64,000 bases of DNA, from contig NZ_FNPB01000001.1 in assembly GCF_900107195.1 (NCBI RefSeq), positions 645,284-709,283 of the forward strand, read 5' to 3'. The notes under the pieces are model-generated. The model was given only the letters and a program-made list of their open reading frames with translations. It was not told the DNA's origin and made no database searches. This document shows positions 32,601-40,966 of this stretch, one piece after another. This DNA comes from Halobellus clavatus (GTDB taxonomy: Archaea; Halobacteriota; Halobacteria; Halobacteriales; Haloferacaceae). Each line of letters begins with the position of its first letter. Position 1 is the first letter of the stretch. The translations under genes were made by a program, and so were the position numbers.

Positions 32601-33854
32601 ATGGAAGACGAACTCATCGACAGCGCGAGCCTTTCGCTCTCCCGGAAATCGCAGCTTCCGGGAACGGGCTTCTTCTACCCGGATTCCCTCGACGAGGACC
32701 GGGCCGAAGAGCGCGTCGCCGAGGCGGTCGACGGGGCGGAAGCCGTCGTCGTCGCCGACACCGACGCCGACGGACTGGGCTGTGTCGCGCTGCTCCGTGA
32801 GATGTACGACGCGACGATCAAGTGGGCGACCTTCGCGGAGGACGTCCAGGCACGCGTCGATCGCTGGGAGCGGGACAGTCCCGCGGACGACGAGGATCGC
32901 GACGTCGACGAAGACGAGGCGGACGCCCCGCGCTCGACGGTCGCGCTCGTCGGGGCCGGACCGTACTCCCTCGACGAGGCGCTGGAGAACGTCGCCGCGC
33001 ACGCACCGGCCGGAATCGATCTCTACGTCTGCGATCTCTGCCCCGACGAATACGCCTGGATCGAGGAGGAACTCGCGGCCGTCAGCGAGGTTGCGGACTC
33101 GATCGCGTGGTACGACCACCACCAGTGGAGCGAAGCGACCGCAGCGCGAGTGCGCGAGGCGGGCGTCGACCTCGTGGTCGGCGAATCCGACGAGGAGTGC
33201 TCGACGGACGTGACGCTGCGCTCGCTCGATTACGACTTCGACGAGCGGTGGACGGAACTCGCGGCGGTCACCCGCGATCACGACCTCTGGCAGAAAGAGG
33301 ACCCCCGTAGCGACGACCTCGCGGACTACGCCTACTGGACGGATCCAGAGGAGTACGTGGCCGTCGTCGGGGCCTTCGGCGTGGACCTTCCCCCGGTCGT
33401 CGAGCAGTACATCGAACTCCGGCGGGTCGAGAAATCGGAGTTGATCGAGGCCGCCGTCTCCCGAGCCGAACTGAAGCAGATCGGCCCCTGGACGGTCGGC
33501 GTGACCTACGGTCGGTGTTCACAGAACGAGGTCGCCGAGGCGCTGCGCGAGAAGGGGGCCGACGGTGCAGTCGTGGTCAAGCCGGCCGGCAGCGCCAGCA
33601 TCCGCGGCTCAGAAGGGTTCGAGCGCGCCCACGAAGTCGCCGGTCGGGTCAACGGTGGCGGGCATCCGCGCGCCGCGGGATGTAAACCCGACATCTACGA
33701 CGATATGCTGGATTACGCCCACCACTGGACCACCCAGGGGGCGACGGCGAAGCGCGTCATTCTTCGGGCGTTCGAGGACGTCGCGAGCGAGGTCGCAGCA
33801 GACGACGAGGCGAGCGAGACCGAAGCCGACGACGACGCGGCTGGAGACGAGTAG
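32601..33854 (+). CDS. DHH-family phosphoesterase (RecJ-like/NrnA-like)
   Basis: A 417-residue metal-dependent phosphoesterase. The DHH domain has DTDADG (D53, D55, D57) and the family triad DHH at 172-174 (WYDHHQW). The DHHA1 substrate-binding motif is VNGGGHPRAAG near residue 351. An acidic insertion (about 95-115, DEDRDVDEDE) is a halophilic loop. The substrate is likely short oligonucleotides, cyclic dinucleotide products or single-stranded DNA; haloarchaea carry several RecJ-like paralogues. The ATG at 32601 is chosen over a GTG three codons upstream. The RNA candidate copy B begins 72 bases past its stop. Confidence 0.86.
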   Translation: MEDELIDSASLSLSRKSQLPGTGFFYPDSLDEDRAEERVAEAVDGAEAVVVADTDADGLGCVALLREMYDATIKWATFAEDVQARVDRWERDSPADDEDRDVDEDEADAPRSTVALVGAGPYSLDEALENVAAHAPAGIDLYVCDLCPDEYAWIEEELAAVSEVADSIAWYDHHQWSEATAARVREAGVDLVVGESDEECSTDVTLRSLDYDFDERWTELAAVTRDHDLWQKEDPRSDDLADYAYWTDPEEYVAVVGAFGVDLPPVVEQYIELRRVEKSELIEAAVSRAELKQIGPWTVGVTYGRCSQNEVAEALREKGADGAVVVKPAGSASIRGSEGFERAHEVAGRVNGGGHPRAAGCKPDIYDDMLDYAHHWTTQGATAKRVILRAFEDVASEVAADDEASETEADDDAAGDE

Positions 33855-33902
33855 CGCCAGCGACGGAGGGATTGCCGGTGCGGACGGCGGCCGGACGAAC
33901 CC

Positions 33903-34012
33903 TTATGTCGGAAGCCGGGAGCAGTCCCGCCGTGACGTGAGGAATGCCCCGCGCCGGGGCGCGGTTGTCCGGCACGCCGGCGCGGGCGCGATCGTGCCGG
34001 CTGTCAGCCCTC
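33903..34012 (+). ncRNA. Candidate structured small RNA, copy B of a two-member family
   Basis: Elements as in the copy at 11.7 kb and at identical spacing: TTATGT (33903-33908), CCGCCGTGAC 24 bases downstream (33927-33936), hairpin CCGCG/CGCGG (33949-33953 / 33960-33964), then stem CCGGCAC/GTGCCGG (33969-33975 / 33994-34000) and GCCCTC (34007-34012). The apical part of the second stem is nine bases shorter than in copy A. The end stops one base short of the stop codon of the convergent DUF5807 gene. Probably an independent transcript; class unknown. Confidence 0.6.
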
Positions 34013-34013
34013 G

Positions 34014-34499
34014 CTACTCGGTCGATTCGACCGGCTCCGAGCCGCCGGGCTGGACGCCCGTGGCGGCCTCCTCGCCGACGACCCACTTGTCGGAGTAACT
34101 CACACCACAGGCGCAGTGTGCGTACGCGTGGACGACGTCGCCGCGCTCGTAGAGGCCCCCGACCTCCTCGTTCTGCGCCTCCGAGAACGCGAAGATGAAC
34201 TCGACCTCGTGAGCGGCTGCGTCGTCGCCGTCGGCAGCAGGACACTCACCGCCGTCGAGGCTGCGGGAGATGTGGCCCGTCTCCTCCATCGCCCCGCGGG
34301 CGAACTCCATCGCGTCCATTCCGGTCCCCGCGGCGAAGGCCTGCCGTCCGTCGTCTCCCGGGACGACGAGCACGTAGCCGCCCTCGACGGCTTCGCCCAG
34401 TTTCGGGAGTTTCCCCTGGCTGTCGAGGTACTGGTCGGTGAGATACAGCGCAACGTCCTCGTGTCTCTCGCCCGCGAGAAACGCGTCGAGTTGGCTCAT
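34014..34499 (-). CDS. DUF5807 family protein
   Basis: A 161-residue haloarchaeal protein of unknown function. The start MSQLDAFLAGERHEDVALYL and the conserved GYVLVVPGDDGRQAFAAGTGMDAMEFARGAMEETGHI region match what I recall of DUF5807. Cysteines at about 87 and in HCACG (about 130-134) could bind a metal. There is no signal or membrane helix. Its 3' end abuts the RNA candidate copy B from the other strand. Confidence 0.78.
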   Translation of the reverse strand: MSQLDAFLAGERHEDVALYLTDQYLDSQGKLPKLGEAVEGGYVLVVPGDDGRQAFAAGTGMDAMEFARGAMEETGHISRSLDGGECPAADGDDAAAHEVEFIFAFSEAQNEEVGGLYERGDVVHAYAHCACGVSYSDKWVVGEEAATGVQPGGSEPVESTE

Positions 34500-34607
34500 A
34501 GCGTCGCGACGGCGCGCAGCGATAAAAGCCGCGTGAAATCGTGAGCCCCATCGTGGCTCAGACCGGCGACGGCGAGCGTGAGTCAGTGTCCGGTGTCGCA
34601 GTCGGCG

Positions 34608-34763
34608 TTAGTGTCGCGTCGCGCGCGCTTCCCGAACGTCGGCACCGTCGCGGACCTTGTCCTCGCAGTTCGGGCAGACGCGTGGGTGTTCCATCCCGTT
34701 CGGGGCGAACACCCGGACGTACTCCGCGGTGACGAACGATCCGCAGTTCTCGCATGTCGGCAT
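34608..34763 (-). CDS. Zinc-ribbon micro-protein, DUF7563-like
   Basis: A 51-residue zinc-finger micro-protein. Two CxxC knuckles, CENC (residues 4-7) and CPNC (30-33), frame a beta-rich core TAEYVRVFAPNG, the classic single zinc-ribbon layout. It resembles haloarchaeal DUF7563 proteins. Such micro-proteins are widespread in haloarchaea and some influence motility or stress. The start ATG at 34763 is preceded on the minus strand by an A+T-rich block (34780-34800) that serves as promoter. Reading in other frames gives nothing sensible. Confidence 0.8.
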   Translation of the reverse strand: MPTCENCGSFVTAEYVRVFAPNGMEHPRVCPNCEDKVRDGADVREARATRH

Positions 34764-34863
34764 CGACGCCGAATTTGTGGTGAATCAAAATAATATTTAG
34801 GGGCGGACATATCCGCGTTACGCATCCGGAACGCGCGTTTCGCCCGCGCCGTCGGGAGCTGCG

Positions 34864-35496
34864 CTACTCGTCGGGGTACTTCGGCTCGCGGCGCTCGGCG
34901 CGTTCGAGCGCCCGTTCGATCACGTCGCGGACGGAGTCGTCGTCGCCGTCCGGGTCGGCGCGGTACACGTCGCCGTGACCGGCGTACAGTTCCGCGACGG
35001 TGTCGGGGAGGCGATCCAGGATCGTCTCGAGGCTCTCGATGAGTCGCTCGCGGGACTGGCCGGAGAGATCCGTCCGGCCGAAACTGCCGTCGTCGAAGGC
35101 GCCGTCGTTGTAGACGACCACGTCGCCGCTGAAGACGCGCGTCTCGCCGACGAGCGAGACGTGGTCGTCGGCGTGGCCGGGCGTGAAGACGACTTCGTAG
35201 GACTCCCCCGCGAGCGAGAGCTCTTGCCCGTCCGACAGCGCCGCGGTCCGTCGCGGGTGCTCGCCGTACGCGTAGAGGTCGGCGTCGAACCGATCGAGGA
35301 CGGCGTCGAGTTCACCCACGTGATCGCGGTGCTGGTGTGTCAGATATACCGCATCGAGGTCGTCGACGTGGTCCGCGATGACGTCCTCAACGCCCGGCAT
35401 CGACCCCGCATCGACCAGTGCCGGCGAGTCGCCCGCCAGCAGATACGCGTTACACGTGAACTCCGTCGCACCGTCGGTGACCGTGTGGATGTCCAT
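34864..35496 (-). CDS. MBL-fold metallo-hydrolase
   Basis: A 210-residue glyoxalase II-like hydrolase. Metal motif HQHRDHVG (about residues 54-61), further ligands in TPGHADDHVS (about 106-115) and SGDVVVYND (Asp about 125), and a final His in YAGHGDVY complete the binuclear site. It is about the size of generic YcbL/Rv-type MBL hydrolases. The substrate is open: thioesters such as S-lactoyl derivatives are common for the family. The ATG at 35496 begins the first strand. Confidence 0.85.
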   Translation of the reverse strand: MDIHTVTDGATEFTCNAYLLAGDSPALVDAGSMPGVEDVIADHVDDLDAVYLTHQHRDHVGELDAVLDRFDADLYAYGEHPRRTAALSDGQELSLAGESYEVVFTPGHADDHVSLVGETRVFSGDVVVYNDGAFDDGSFGRTDLSGQSRERLIESLETILDRLPDTVAELYAGHGDVYRADPDGDDDSVRDVIERALERAERREPKYPDE

Positions 35497-35593
35497 ACGC
35501 GTCGATTCCGCAGCGGCGACGAAAAAGCCTCGGCCGGGGGAGTCGGGCGGCGCCACGGCACCGTATGGTAATTTGTCACACGGACTGCGTGTG

Positions 35594-35600
35594 TTTTATA
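35594..35600 (+). promoter_or_regulatory. TATA box of the DUF5786 gene
   Basis: TTTTATA lies 27-33 bases upstream of the two candidate ATG codons, implying a leaderless mRNA. Confidence 0.5.
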
Positions 35601-35626
35601 CCAGTTGGGCCGTTATCATTATGTGT

Positions 35627-35803
35627 ATGGGATTTGGGAGCTACGACGAGTCCGAGCAAGAGAATCAGGACTTTGATACCGATCTCGAGGACGACGACGG
35701 CGTCGCAACTTCCGAGGCCGACCACGGGGGAGACGTGGAATTCGAGATCGGCGCGTCGAACGACGAACTTCTGGATCGACTCAAGGACATCAAAGAGGAG
35801 TAA
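35627..35803 (+). CDS. DUF5786 family protein
   Basis: A 58-residue acidic protein, MGFGSYDESEQENQD..., ending ASNDELLDRLKDIKEE. It matches the small haloarchaeal DUF5786 family in both ends. The middle is Asp/Glu-rich and probably disordered; the C-terminal 15 residues form a helix. The ATG at 35627 gives the usual family start, but the ATG at 35621 is in frame and fits the TATA spacing equally well. Function unknown. Confidence 0.82.
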   Translation: MGFGSYDESEQENQDFDTDLEDDDGVATSEADHGGDVEFEIGASNDELLDRLKDIKEE

Positions 35804-35881
35804 CCACGAGCGGGCCGGCAGCGACGCACGGCCAGGGGATCTCGCGCATCGGATGCGGAGCGACTGGGAGGTGAGTTGCGG

Positions 35882-36463
35882 GTGAAGCCGGGGACGCGAG
35901 CACTCGGTATCGCGGAGTCGACAGACGAAGCTAGCGGACGCTGTGTCTTTTGCGGGGCAGTCGTACGAGCGGACCGGGTAGTGGACGGTATCGCTTTTGA
36001 GACCGGCACGGTCGGCGCGCTCGACGCCACCGACGCCGTCCGTTCGCTGTTCGAGACGGCACTCCGCGAGGACGTTCGGTACGTGGTACTCTCGGGTGTC
36101 GCCCCCGCCTGGTTCAACCTCCTCGACCTCGACGCGCTCGCGGCGGCGGCCGGGCGGCCGGTCATCGCGGTCTCGTATGAGTCGAGCCCCGGACTCGAGT
36201 TGGCGCTCCGCGAGCACTTCGAGGGGGACGCGCTGGCGGAGCGACTCGAGATCTACGACCGACTGCCGTCCCGGCAGCGGATCGACGTGAACGGTGAGTC
36301 GCTGTTCGTCCGCGTCGTGGACGAGGGTGAGACACCGAGCGAGGTCGAGGCGGCGCGGGTCGTTCGGGCGTACACGCCGACGGGTGGTCGTCCGGAACCG
36401 CTTCGAGTGGCTCGGCTCGCGGCCCGCGGGGCGCGGACGTGGCGGGCACGGCGTGAGGGGTGA
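35882..36463 (+). CDS. DUF99 family protein (endonuclease V-related fold)
   Basis: A 193-residue archaeal protein of the DUF99 family, whose fold is related to endonuclease V but whose activity is unsettled. The canonical opening KPGTRALGIAES and conserved YVVLSGVAPAWFNLLDLDAL and PVIAVSYESSPGLE segments are present. The start is the GTG at 35882: a GGAGGTGA Shine-Dalgarno ends seven bases before it, and KPGTRALG is the normal family N-terminus. An in-frame TTG at 35876 would sit on top of the ribosome site. Confidence 0.87.
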   Translation: MKPGTRALGIAESTDEASGRCVFCGAVVRADRVVDGIAFETGTVGALDATDAVRSLFETALREDVRYVVLSGVAPAWFNLLDLDALAAAAGRPVIAVSYESSPGLELALREHFEGDALAERLEIYDRLPSRQRIDVNGESLFVRVVDEGETPSEVEAARVVRAYTPTGGRPEPLRVARLAARGARTWRARREG

Positions 36464-36513
36464 AGACCGAATCGGACCGTCACGGGTAAGTCGCGGCCGG
36501 CCGGCTCTTCGGT

Positions 36514-37161
36514 ATGAGCGACGACGACACAGCGGCCGCCGGCGACGGATCGGCGGCCAACCGGATGGAGGGGCCCGACGTCATCGCCTGCGAACAGTGT
36601 CCCGAACTCGTCGAGTCGCGGTCGCGGATCGTCGACGGGGTCGGCCCCGACGACGCCGACCTCCTGTTGCTCGGGGAGGCTCCCGGGGCGAACGAGGACG
36701 AGCAGGGCGAGCCGTTCGTCGGGCGCTCCGGGTCCATCCTCGACGAGGCACTGCGGGACGCGGGGCTCGCGCGGGACGACGTGCGGATCACGAACTGCGT
36801 GCGCTGCCGACCGCCGGAGAACCGCGATCCGCACACGGAGGAACTCGCGAACTGCCGCGGTCACCTCGAACGCGAACTCGCGGTCGTGGACCCCAAACTG
36901 GTCGTGACGCTCGGGAAGGTCCCCTCCGAGCACCTGCTGGATCGGTCGATCGCGGTGACGAAGGCGGCCGGCGACGTGGTCGACGTCAGGCTCGGCGGCC
37001 GGGGCTACCGCGCCGTCGTCTCCGTGCATCCGGCGGCGACGCTGTACGACGGGAGCCAGCGCGAGACGTTCTTCGAGACGATCGCGCGCGCCGCCGAGAT
37101 CGCCGGCGTCGGCAGCGGAGGCGACGAGGACGGCGGGCAGTCGAGCCTCGGGCAGTTCTAG
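36514..37161 (+). CDS. Uracil-DNA glycosylase, family 4 type
   Basis: Removes uracil from DNA produced by cytosine deamination. The 215-residue protein has motif A GEAPGANEDEQGEPFVG (about residues 54-70) and motif B VSVHPAATLY (about 179-188). Iron-sulfur cysteines are in CEQC (26-29) and NCVRCRPPENR (about 95) plus C near 115, typical of thermophile/archaeal 4Fe-4S UDGs. An acidic N-terminal extension of about 20 residues is halophilic. Its last codons overlap those of phnE by four bases on the opposite strand. Confidence 0.88.
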   Translation: MSDDDTAAAGDGSAANRMEGPDVIACEQCPELVESRSRIVDGVGPDDADLLLLGEAPGANEDEQGEPFVGRSGSILDEALRDAGLARDDVRITNCVRCRPPENRDPHTEELANCRGHLERELAVVDPKLVVTLGKVPSEHLLDRSIAVTKAAGDVVDVRLGGRGYRAVVSVHPAATLYDGSQRETFFETIARAAEIAGVGSGGDEDGGQSSLGQF

Positions 37162-38171
37162 TTCCGCGGATCGCCGCGGCCGAGCCACTTGTTCGGGTTG
37201 AAGAGGTCCCGAACCGCCTCGACGACGCTCTTGCCCGAGTGCTCGCCGGGGCGCAGTCGCGCCCGGATCCGCGAGGAGATCAACTCGATGCCCAGCACGA
37301 CGACGAAGACCATTATGAGCCCCGCAGCGGTCTGCTGGAACTCGAAGAGGTCCTGGCTGTTCCGGATCATCAGCCCGAGGCCGCCGGCACCGACGACACC
37401 CAGCGAGATGGCGATCCGCGTGTTGATCTCGAGGATGTACAGCGTCCACGCGATGAACGAGCGCGAGACCTGACTCAGCATCCCGAAGCTCACCGTCTGC
37501 GTACTCGAAGCGCCCGTCGAGCGGATCGCCTCGATCGGCCCCTCATCGATCTCCTCGAGGTCGTCGGTGAACAGCCGACCGAGGTTGCCGATGCTGTCGG
37601 TGCCGATCGCCAGTACCGCGGTGATCTGGCTCGGCGGGCCGATCGGGATGTAGAGGAAGATCCAGACGATGGCGGGAATGGCGCGGATCGCGCTCAGGGT
37701 CCCGCGGAAGATGAAATTGAAGGGGAACGGCGTAACCCGCTCGCTGCCCAGCACGCCCAGGATGAGCGCGAACGGGAACGCGATCACCGTGCCCATGAAG
37801 CCGAGTAACAGCGTCACCAGGCTGGCCTTCACCAGCGACAGCCGCGAGGACTGGAAGCTCTCGAAGATGGGCTGACCCCAGTTCCGGAAGCTCGCCGGGA
37901 TGGCCTGGAGTCCGGTGATGTCGTTGTCCTTCGTGTAGATCGTGAAGTTCTGGAAGTCCGGCGGGAAGAAGCCCTGTGCGATGAAGTCGTACATCGCCGG
38001 GAAGCGGTTGGCGACGACGCCGGCCTGGAACCCGATGAAGCCGAGTCCCCAGTAGGTCACACCGACGACAGCCCCGAGAACCGCAGCCCACAACAGGTAC
38101 TTGAGGCGACGGAGGCGATCCAGCGTGGCGAGTTTCTCCCGAACGGCGGTGTCGACCGAGTCCGAACTCAT
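37158..38171 (-). CDS. phnE: Phosphonate/phosphate-type ABC transporter permease
   Basis: A 337-residue inner-membrane channel subunit with about six helices. The binding-protein-dependent permease core has SIRAIPAIVWIFLYIP and the EAA-type loop EEIDEGPIEAIRSTGA (about residues 205-220). ATGA overlap (38168-38171) with the upstream ATPase shows translational coupling. It is last gene of a three-gene operon (binding protein, ATPase, permease). No C-P lyase or phosphonatase genes are present here, so phosphonate use is not proven; phosphate or phosphite are alternatives. Confidence 0.88.
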   Translation of the reverse strand: MSSDSVDTAVREKLATLDRLRRLKYLLWAAVLGAVVGVTYWGLGFIGFQAGVVANRFPAMYDFIAQGFFPPDFQNFTIYTKDNDITGLQAIPASFRNWGQPIFESFQSSRLSLVKASLVTLLLGFMGTVIAFPFALILGVLGSERVTPFPFNFIFRGTLSAIRAIPAIVWIFLYIPIGPPSQITAVLAIGTDSIGNLGRLFTDDLEEIDEGPIEAIRSTGASSTQTVSFGMLSQVSRSFIAWTLYILEINTRIAISLGVVGAGGLGLMIRNSQDLFEFQQTAAGLIMVFVVVLGIELISSRIRARLRPGEHSGKSVVEAVRDLFNPNKWLGRGDPRN

Positions 38172-38989
38172 ACGCTCTCACCCCCGTCGGGTGTCGCGTT
38201 CGGGTCGGGCGTCTCCGAGGGAACCGCGTCCGTCCCCGTCGGATCGGTGCTGAGCGAGTCGCCGTCGCCGCTGTGGCCGTAGTAGATCCGGTCCATCTCT
38301 TCCATCGTGAGATCGTCGGCATCGCCGTCGAAGATGACCTCGCCGTCGCGAATGCCGAGGAACCGGTCCCCGAACTCGCGGGCGATGTTCACCTGGTGAA
38401 GGCTCGTCACCGTCGTGAGATCCTTCTCGGTCGCGGCTTTCTTGAGGTACCGCATCACCTCGCGGGCGGCTTTCGGATCGAGGCTGGCGACCGGTTCGTC
38501 CGCGAGGACGATCTCCGGCTCCTGAACGAGTGCGCGAGCGATCCCGACGCGCTGTTTCTGTCCGCCGCTCATCGATTCGGCTCGCTGCCCGGCCTCGTCG
38601 AGCAGCCCGACGGTCTGTAGCGATTCGAGGGCGTTGATCTTGTCGTACTCCGAGTGGAGGCCGAGCATACTCCGGAGGAGTCCGTTGCGGGACAGCGCGC
38701 CGGTGAGCGCGTTCCCGAACGCGGTCTTGCTCTCGATGAGGTAGTGCTCTTGGAACACCATCCCGACCTCGCTCCGGTTGCCCGAGATCTCCACCCCACC
38801 GATCCGGACGGTGCCCTCTGTCGGGTCTGTCAGCCCGTTCAGGACGCGGAGCATCGTCGACTTGCCTGCGCCGGACGGCCCGAGCAGGATGACGAACTCG
38901 CCCTCGGAGATCGTGAACGACACGTCGTCCAGTGCGACCGTGTCTTCGCCGTATATTTTTGAGACGTTCTCGAATTCGATCGTTGGCAT
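38168..38989 (-). CDS. phnC: Phosphonate/phosphate-type ABC transporter ATPase
   Basis: A 273-residue ATP-binding subunit. Walker A GPSGAGKS (about residues 36-43), signature MSGGQKQRVGIARAL (about 139-153), Walker B EIVLADEPVASLDP (about 158-171) and switch His in LHQVN are all present. The N-terminal IEFENVSKIYG is characteristic of PhnC-type ATPases. The C-terminal 35 residues are an acidic/Pro-rich tail. It is coupled to phnE by ATGA and lies 79 bases downstream of phnD. Confidence 0.9.
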   Translation of the reverse strand: MPTIEFENVSKIYGEDTVALDDVSFTISEGEFVILLGPSGAGKSTMLRVLNGLTDPTEGTVRIGGVEISGNRSEVGMVFQEHYLIESKTAFGNALTGALSRNGLLRSMLGLHSEYDKINALESLQTVGLLDEAGQRAESMSGGQKQRVGIARALVQEPEIVLADEPVASLDPKAAREVMRYLKKAATEKDLTTVTSLHQVNIAREFGDRFLGIRDGEVIFDGDADDLTMEEMDRIYYGHSGDGDSLSTDPTGTDAVPSETPDPNATPDGGESV

Positions 38990-39068
38990 CTATTGTGGGT
39001 ACGATAACTGAGATGGGGCCGCGCAAAAAGCGGCGGGGACGCTCCCAGCGGGCGGCCGGGTTGGCGGG

Positions 39069-40109
39069 CTATCCGAAGATGTCGGTGCCGACGCCGAGTT
39101 CGTCCGCCACGTCGATGACGGACTGGTACTCCTCCTGTCCGGCTGCGCGGACGTCGCCGAACCAGAGGTCGTCGTCGGTGCCGTCTTCGCCGTCAGCACC
39201 GTAGTAGATGCTGTCGGGACCTTCGAGGAACGCGTCCTGGACTGCGGTTTTGGCCTCGTCGCTCAGTTCCGGCGAGACGACGATCGGGGCGCGCGGCAGG
39301 CCGGTATCTTCGTGGAGCGTCGTGGCCACGCTCTGCCAGTCTTCGGGCGTCGGGCCGGTCTTGGTGTCGCGGACGAACCCGCCCATCGCGGCGGCGTCGA
39401 CCTGGCCCTGTTCGAGAAGCGTGTACGACCCGACGTGGCCGCCGGCGAAGCGGGCATCGAACTCGGCCTGCGAGCCGTTCCCTTCGGGGAGTTCGCCGAC
39501 GTCGAGACCGCCCTGATCGGACATACTGTACAGCGGGTACAGACACCCGCTCGTCGACAGCCGATCGGAGAAGGCGACCGTCTTGCCCGAGAGGTCCGAC
39601 AGTTCGGTGATGTCGCTGTCGTTGGGCGTCGCGATGATGCTCGCGTACTCCCAGCTCCCGTAGCCGTACCGCTGGAGGATGATCTCCGCGTTGCCGGTCT
39701 TCACGCCGAGTGCGGCGGCGAACGGGCCGGTCTCGGCGACGTCCATCGTCCCCTGACCGAGCGCCTGGATCACGGCGCTGTAGTTGCTGCCGATGGTCCC
39801 CTCGACCTCGAGGTCGCTGGGGACGTCGTGGTTGTCCTGCAGGTAGCTCCCGATGTGGTCCAGCAGCGGGGAGTACTGGACATTGAGGTCTTCCTGCGGA
39901 ACGGAGGGCGAGATGCCGAAGTCGACGGCCCCGTCGCCGCCGAACGTCATCTGGCTCTCGGGCGTCGGTGTCGCCGTCGCCGTCTCTGTCGCGGTCGACG
40001 TTTCAGTGTCGGTACTGCCACCGCTGTTCGTGTTACCGGTACATCCTGCGATGAGCCCGGCGACGCCGAGGGCTCCCGTGGACTTGAGGAACGCGCGTCG
40101 TTTCGTCAT
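39069..40109 (-). CDS. phnD: Phosphonate/phosphate-type ABC transporter substrate-binding lipoprotein
   Basis: A 346-residue periplasmic-type binding protein held on the outer membrane face. TKRRAFLKSTG with twin Arg at 4-5 and lipobox IAGC (Cys23) give Tat-lipoprotein export, and a Thr/Glu-rich linker follows. The PhnD fold is shown by DFGISPSVPQEDLNVQYSPL, the TMDVAETGPFAAALG loop, and GGHVGSYTLLEQGQVDAAAM. The ligand is an oxyanion such as phosphonate, phosphate or phosphite. The operon is controlled by a promoter at 40161 with an overlapping dyad at 40132. Confidence 0.88.
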   Translation of the reverse strand: MTKRRAFLKSTGALGVAGLIAGCTGNTNSGGSTDTETSTATETATATPTPESQMTFGGDGAVDFGISPSVPQEDLNVQYSPLLDHIGSYLQDNHDVPSDLEVEGTIGSNYSAVIQALGQGTMDVAETGPFAAALGVKTGNAEIILQRYGYGSWEYASIIATPNDSDITELSDLSGKTVAFSDRLSTSGCLYPLYSMSDQGGLDVGELPEGNGSQAEFDARFAGGHVGSYTLLEQGQVDAAAMGGFVRDTKTGPTPEDWQSVATTLHEDTGLPRAPIVVSPELSDEAKTAVQDAFLEGPDSIYYGADGEDGTDDDLWFGDVRAAGQEEYQSVIDVADELGVGTDIFG

Positions 40110-40131
40110 ACGATCGTATGAAAGTACTGTA

Positions 40132-40156
40132 TGAATCGGATAAAGATTCTGATTCA
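40132..40156. promoter_or_regulatory. Dyad in the phnDCE promoter
   Basis: TGAATC (40132-40137) and GATTCA (40151-40156) form a perfect inverted repeat 13 bases apart. On the minus strand it lies directly between the TATATA box at 40161-40166 and the expected start site near 40136, about 25 bases ahead of the phnD ATG. It is a good repressor position; the regulator is unknown. Confidence 0.45.
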
Positions 40157-40255
40157 CCAATATATAGCCAAACAGTGACAAATACAGCCAGCTGAACGCC
40201 CGGACGCGACGTCCGGCGTCGGAAGCAATTTCACCCATCCTCTCGAAGCGGAGGT

Positions 40256-40900
40256 ATGAGCGCTCAGACCGCAGCGGAGGTCGTCCTCGTCGACTACGGC
40301 CTCGGCAACCTCCGTAGCGCACAGCGGGGGCTCGAACGCGCCGGTGCCGCAGTCGAAATCACCGACGACCCCGACGACTTCGCGGCGGCCGACGGGATCG
40401 TCCTCCCCGGCGTCGGCGCGTTCAGCGAGGGGATGGAGAACGCCGGCCCGTTCCGCGAACCGCTCGCCGCGGCGGCCGATCGCGGCCAGCCAGTCTTCGG
40501 GATCTGTCTCGGGATGCAGATGCTCCTCACCACGAGCGAGGAGGCCGACCACGCCGGACAGGGGCAGGTCGAGGGCCTCGACTTCATCCCCGGGACGAAC
40601 GTCCGCTTCGAGCGCGATCGGAAGGTGCCACACATGGGCTGGAACGAACTCCACGTCGAGCGCGAGCACCCGATCGTCGACGGGGTTGACGGCCAGTACG
40701 CGTACTTCGTCCACTCGTATTACGCCGAACCCGACGACGGCGACGCGGTCGTCGCGACAACCGACTACGGCGTGTCGTTCCCGGCGGTAGTCGCCAACGA
40801 GGCTGGCAACGTCTTCGGCACCCAGTTCCACCCCGAGAAGTCCGGCGAAACCGGCCTGCAGATTCTCCGGAACTTCGTCGAGTACTGCGCCGAGCGGTAG
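40256..40900 (+). CDS. hisH: Imidazole glycerol phosphate synthase, glutaminase subunit
   Basis: Glutaminase half of the HisH-HisF complex, supplying ammonia for imidazole ring closure in histidine synthesis. The 214-residue class I amidotransferase has nucleophile C84 in GICLGMQ and H192/E194 in FHPEKSGE, a full catalytic triad. The oxyanion strand PGVGAF is at 51-56. Length is normal. It stands alone; no other his genes are in the window. Confidence 0.93.
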   Translation: MSAQTAAEVVLVDYGLGNLRSAQRGLERAGAAVEITDDPDDFAAADGIVLPGVGAFSEGMENAGPFREPLAAAADRGQPVFGICLGMQMLLTTSEEADHAGQGQVEGLDFIPGTNVRFERDRKVPHMGWNELHVEREHPIVDGVDGQYAYFVHSYYAEPDDGDAVVATTDYGVSFPAVVANEAGNVFGTQFHPEKSGETGLQILRNFVEYCAER

Positions 40901-40966
40901 TCGACCGCGGGACGCGCCGCGGGCGGCCCCGACGGGCTTTTAGCGCCCCCCGAAGTAGACGGCGCT

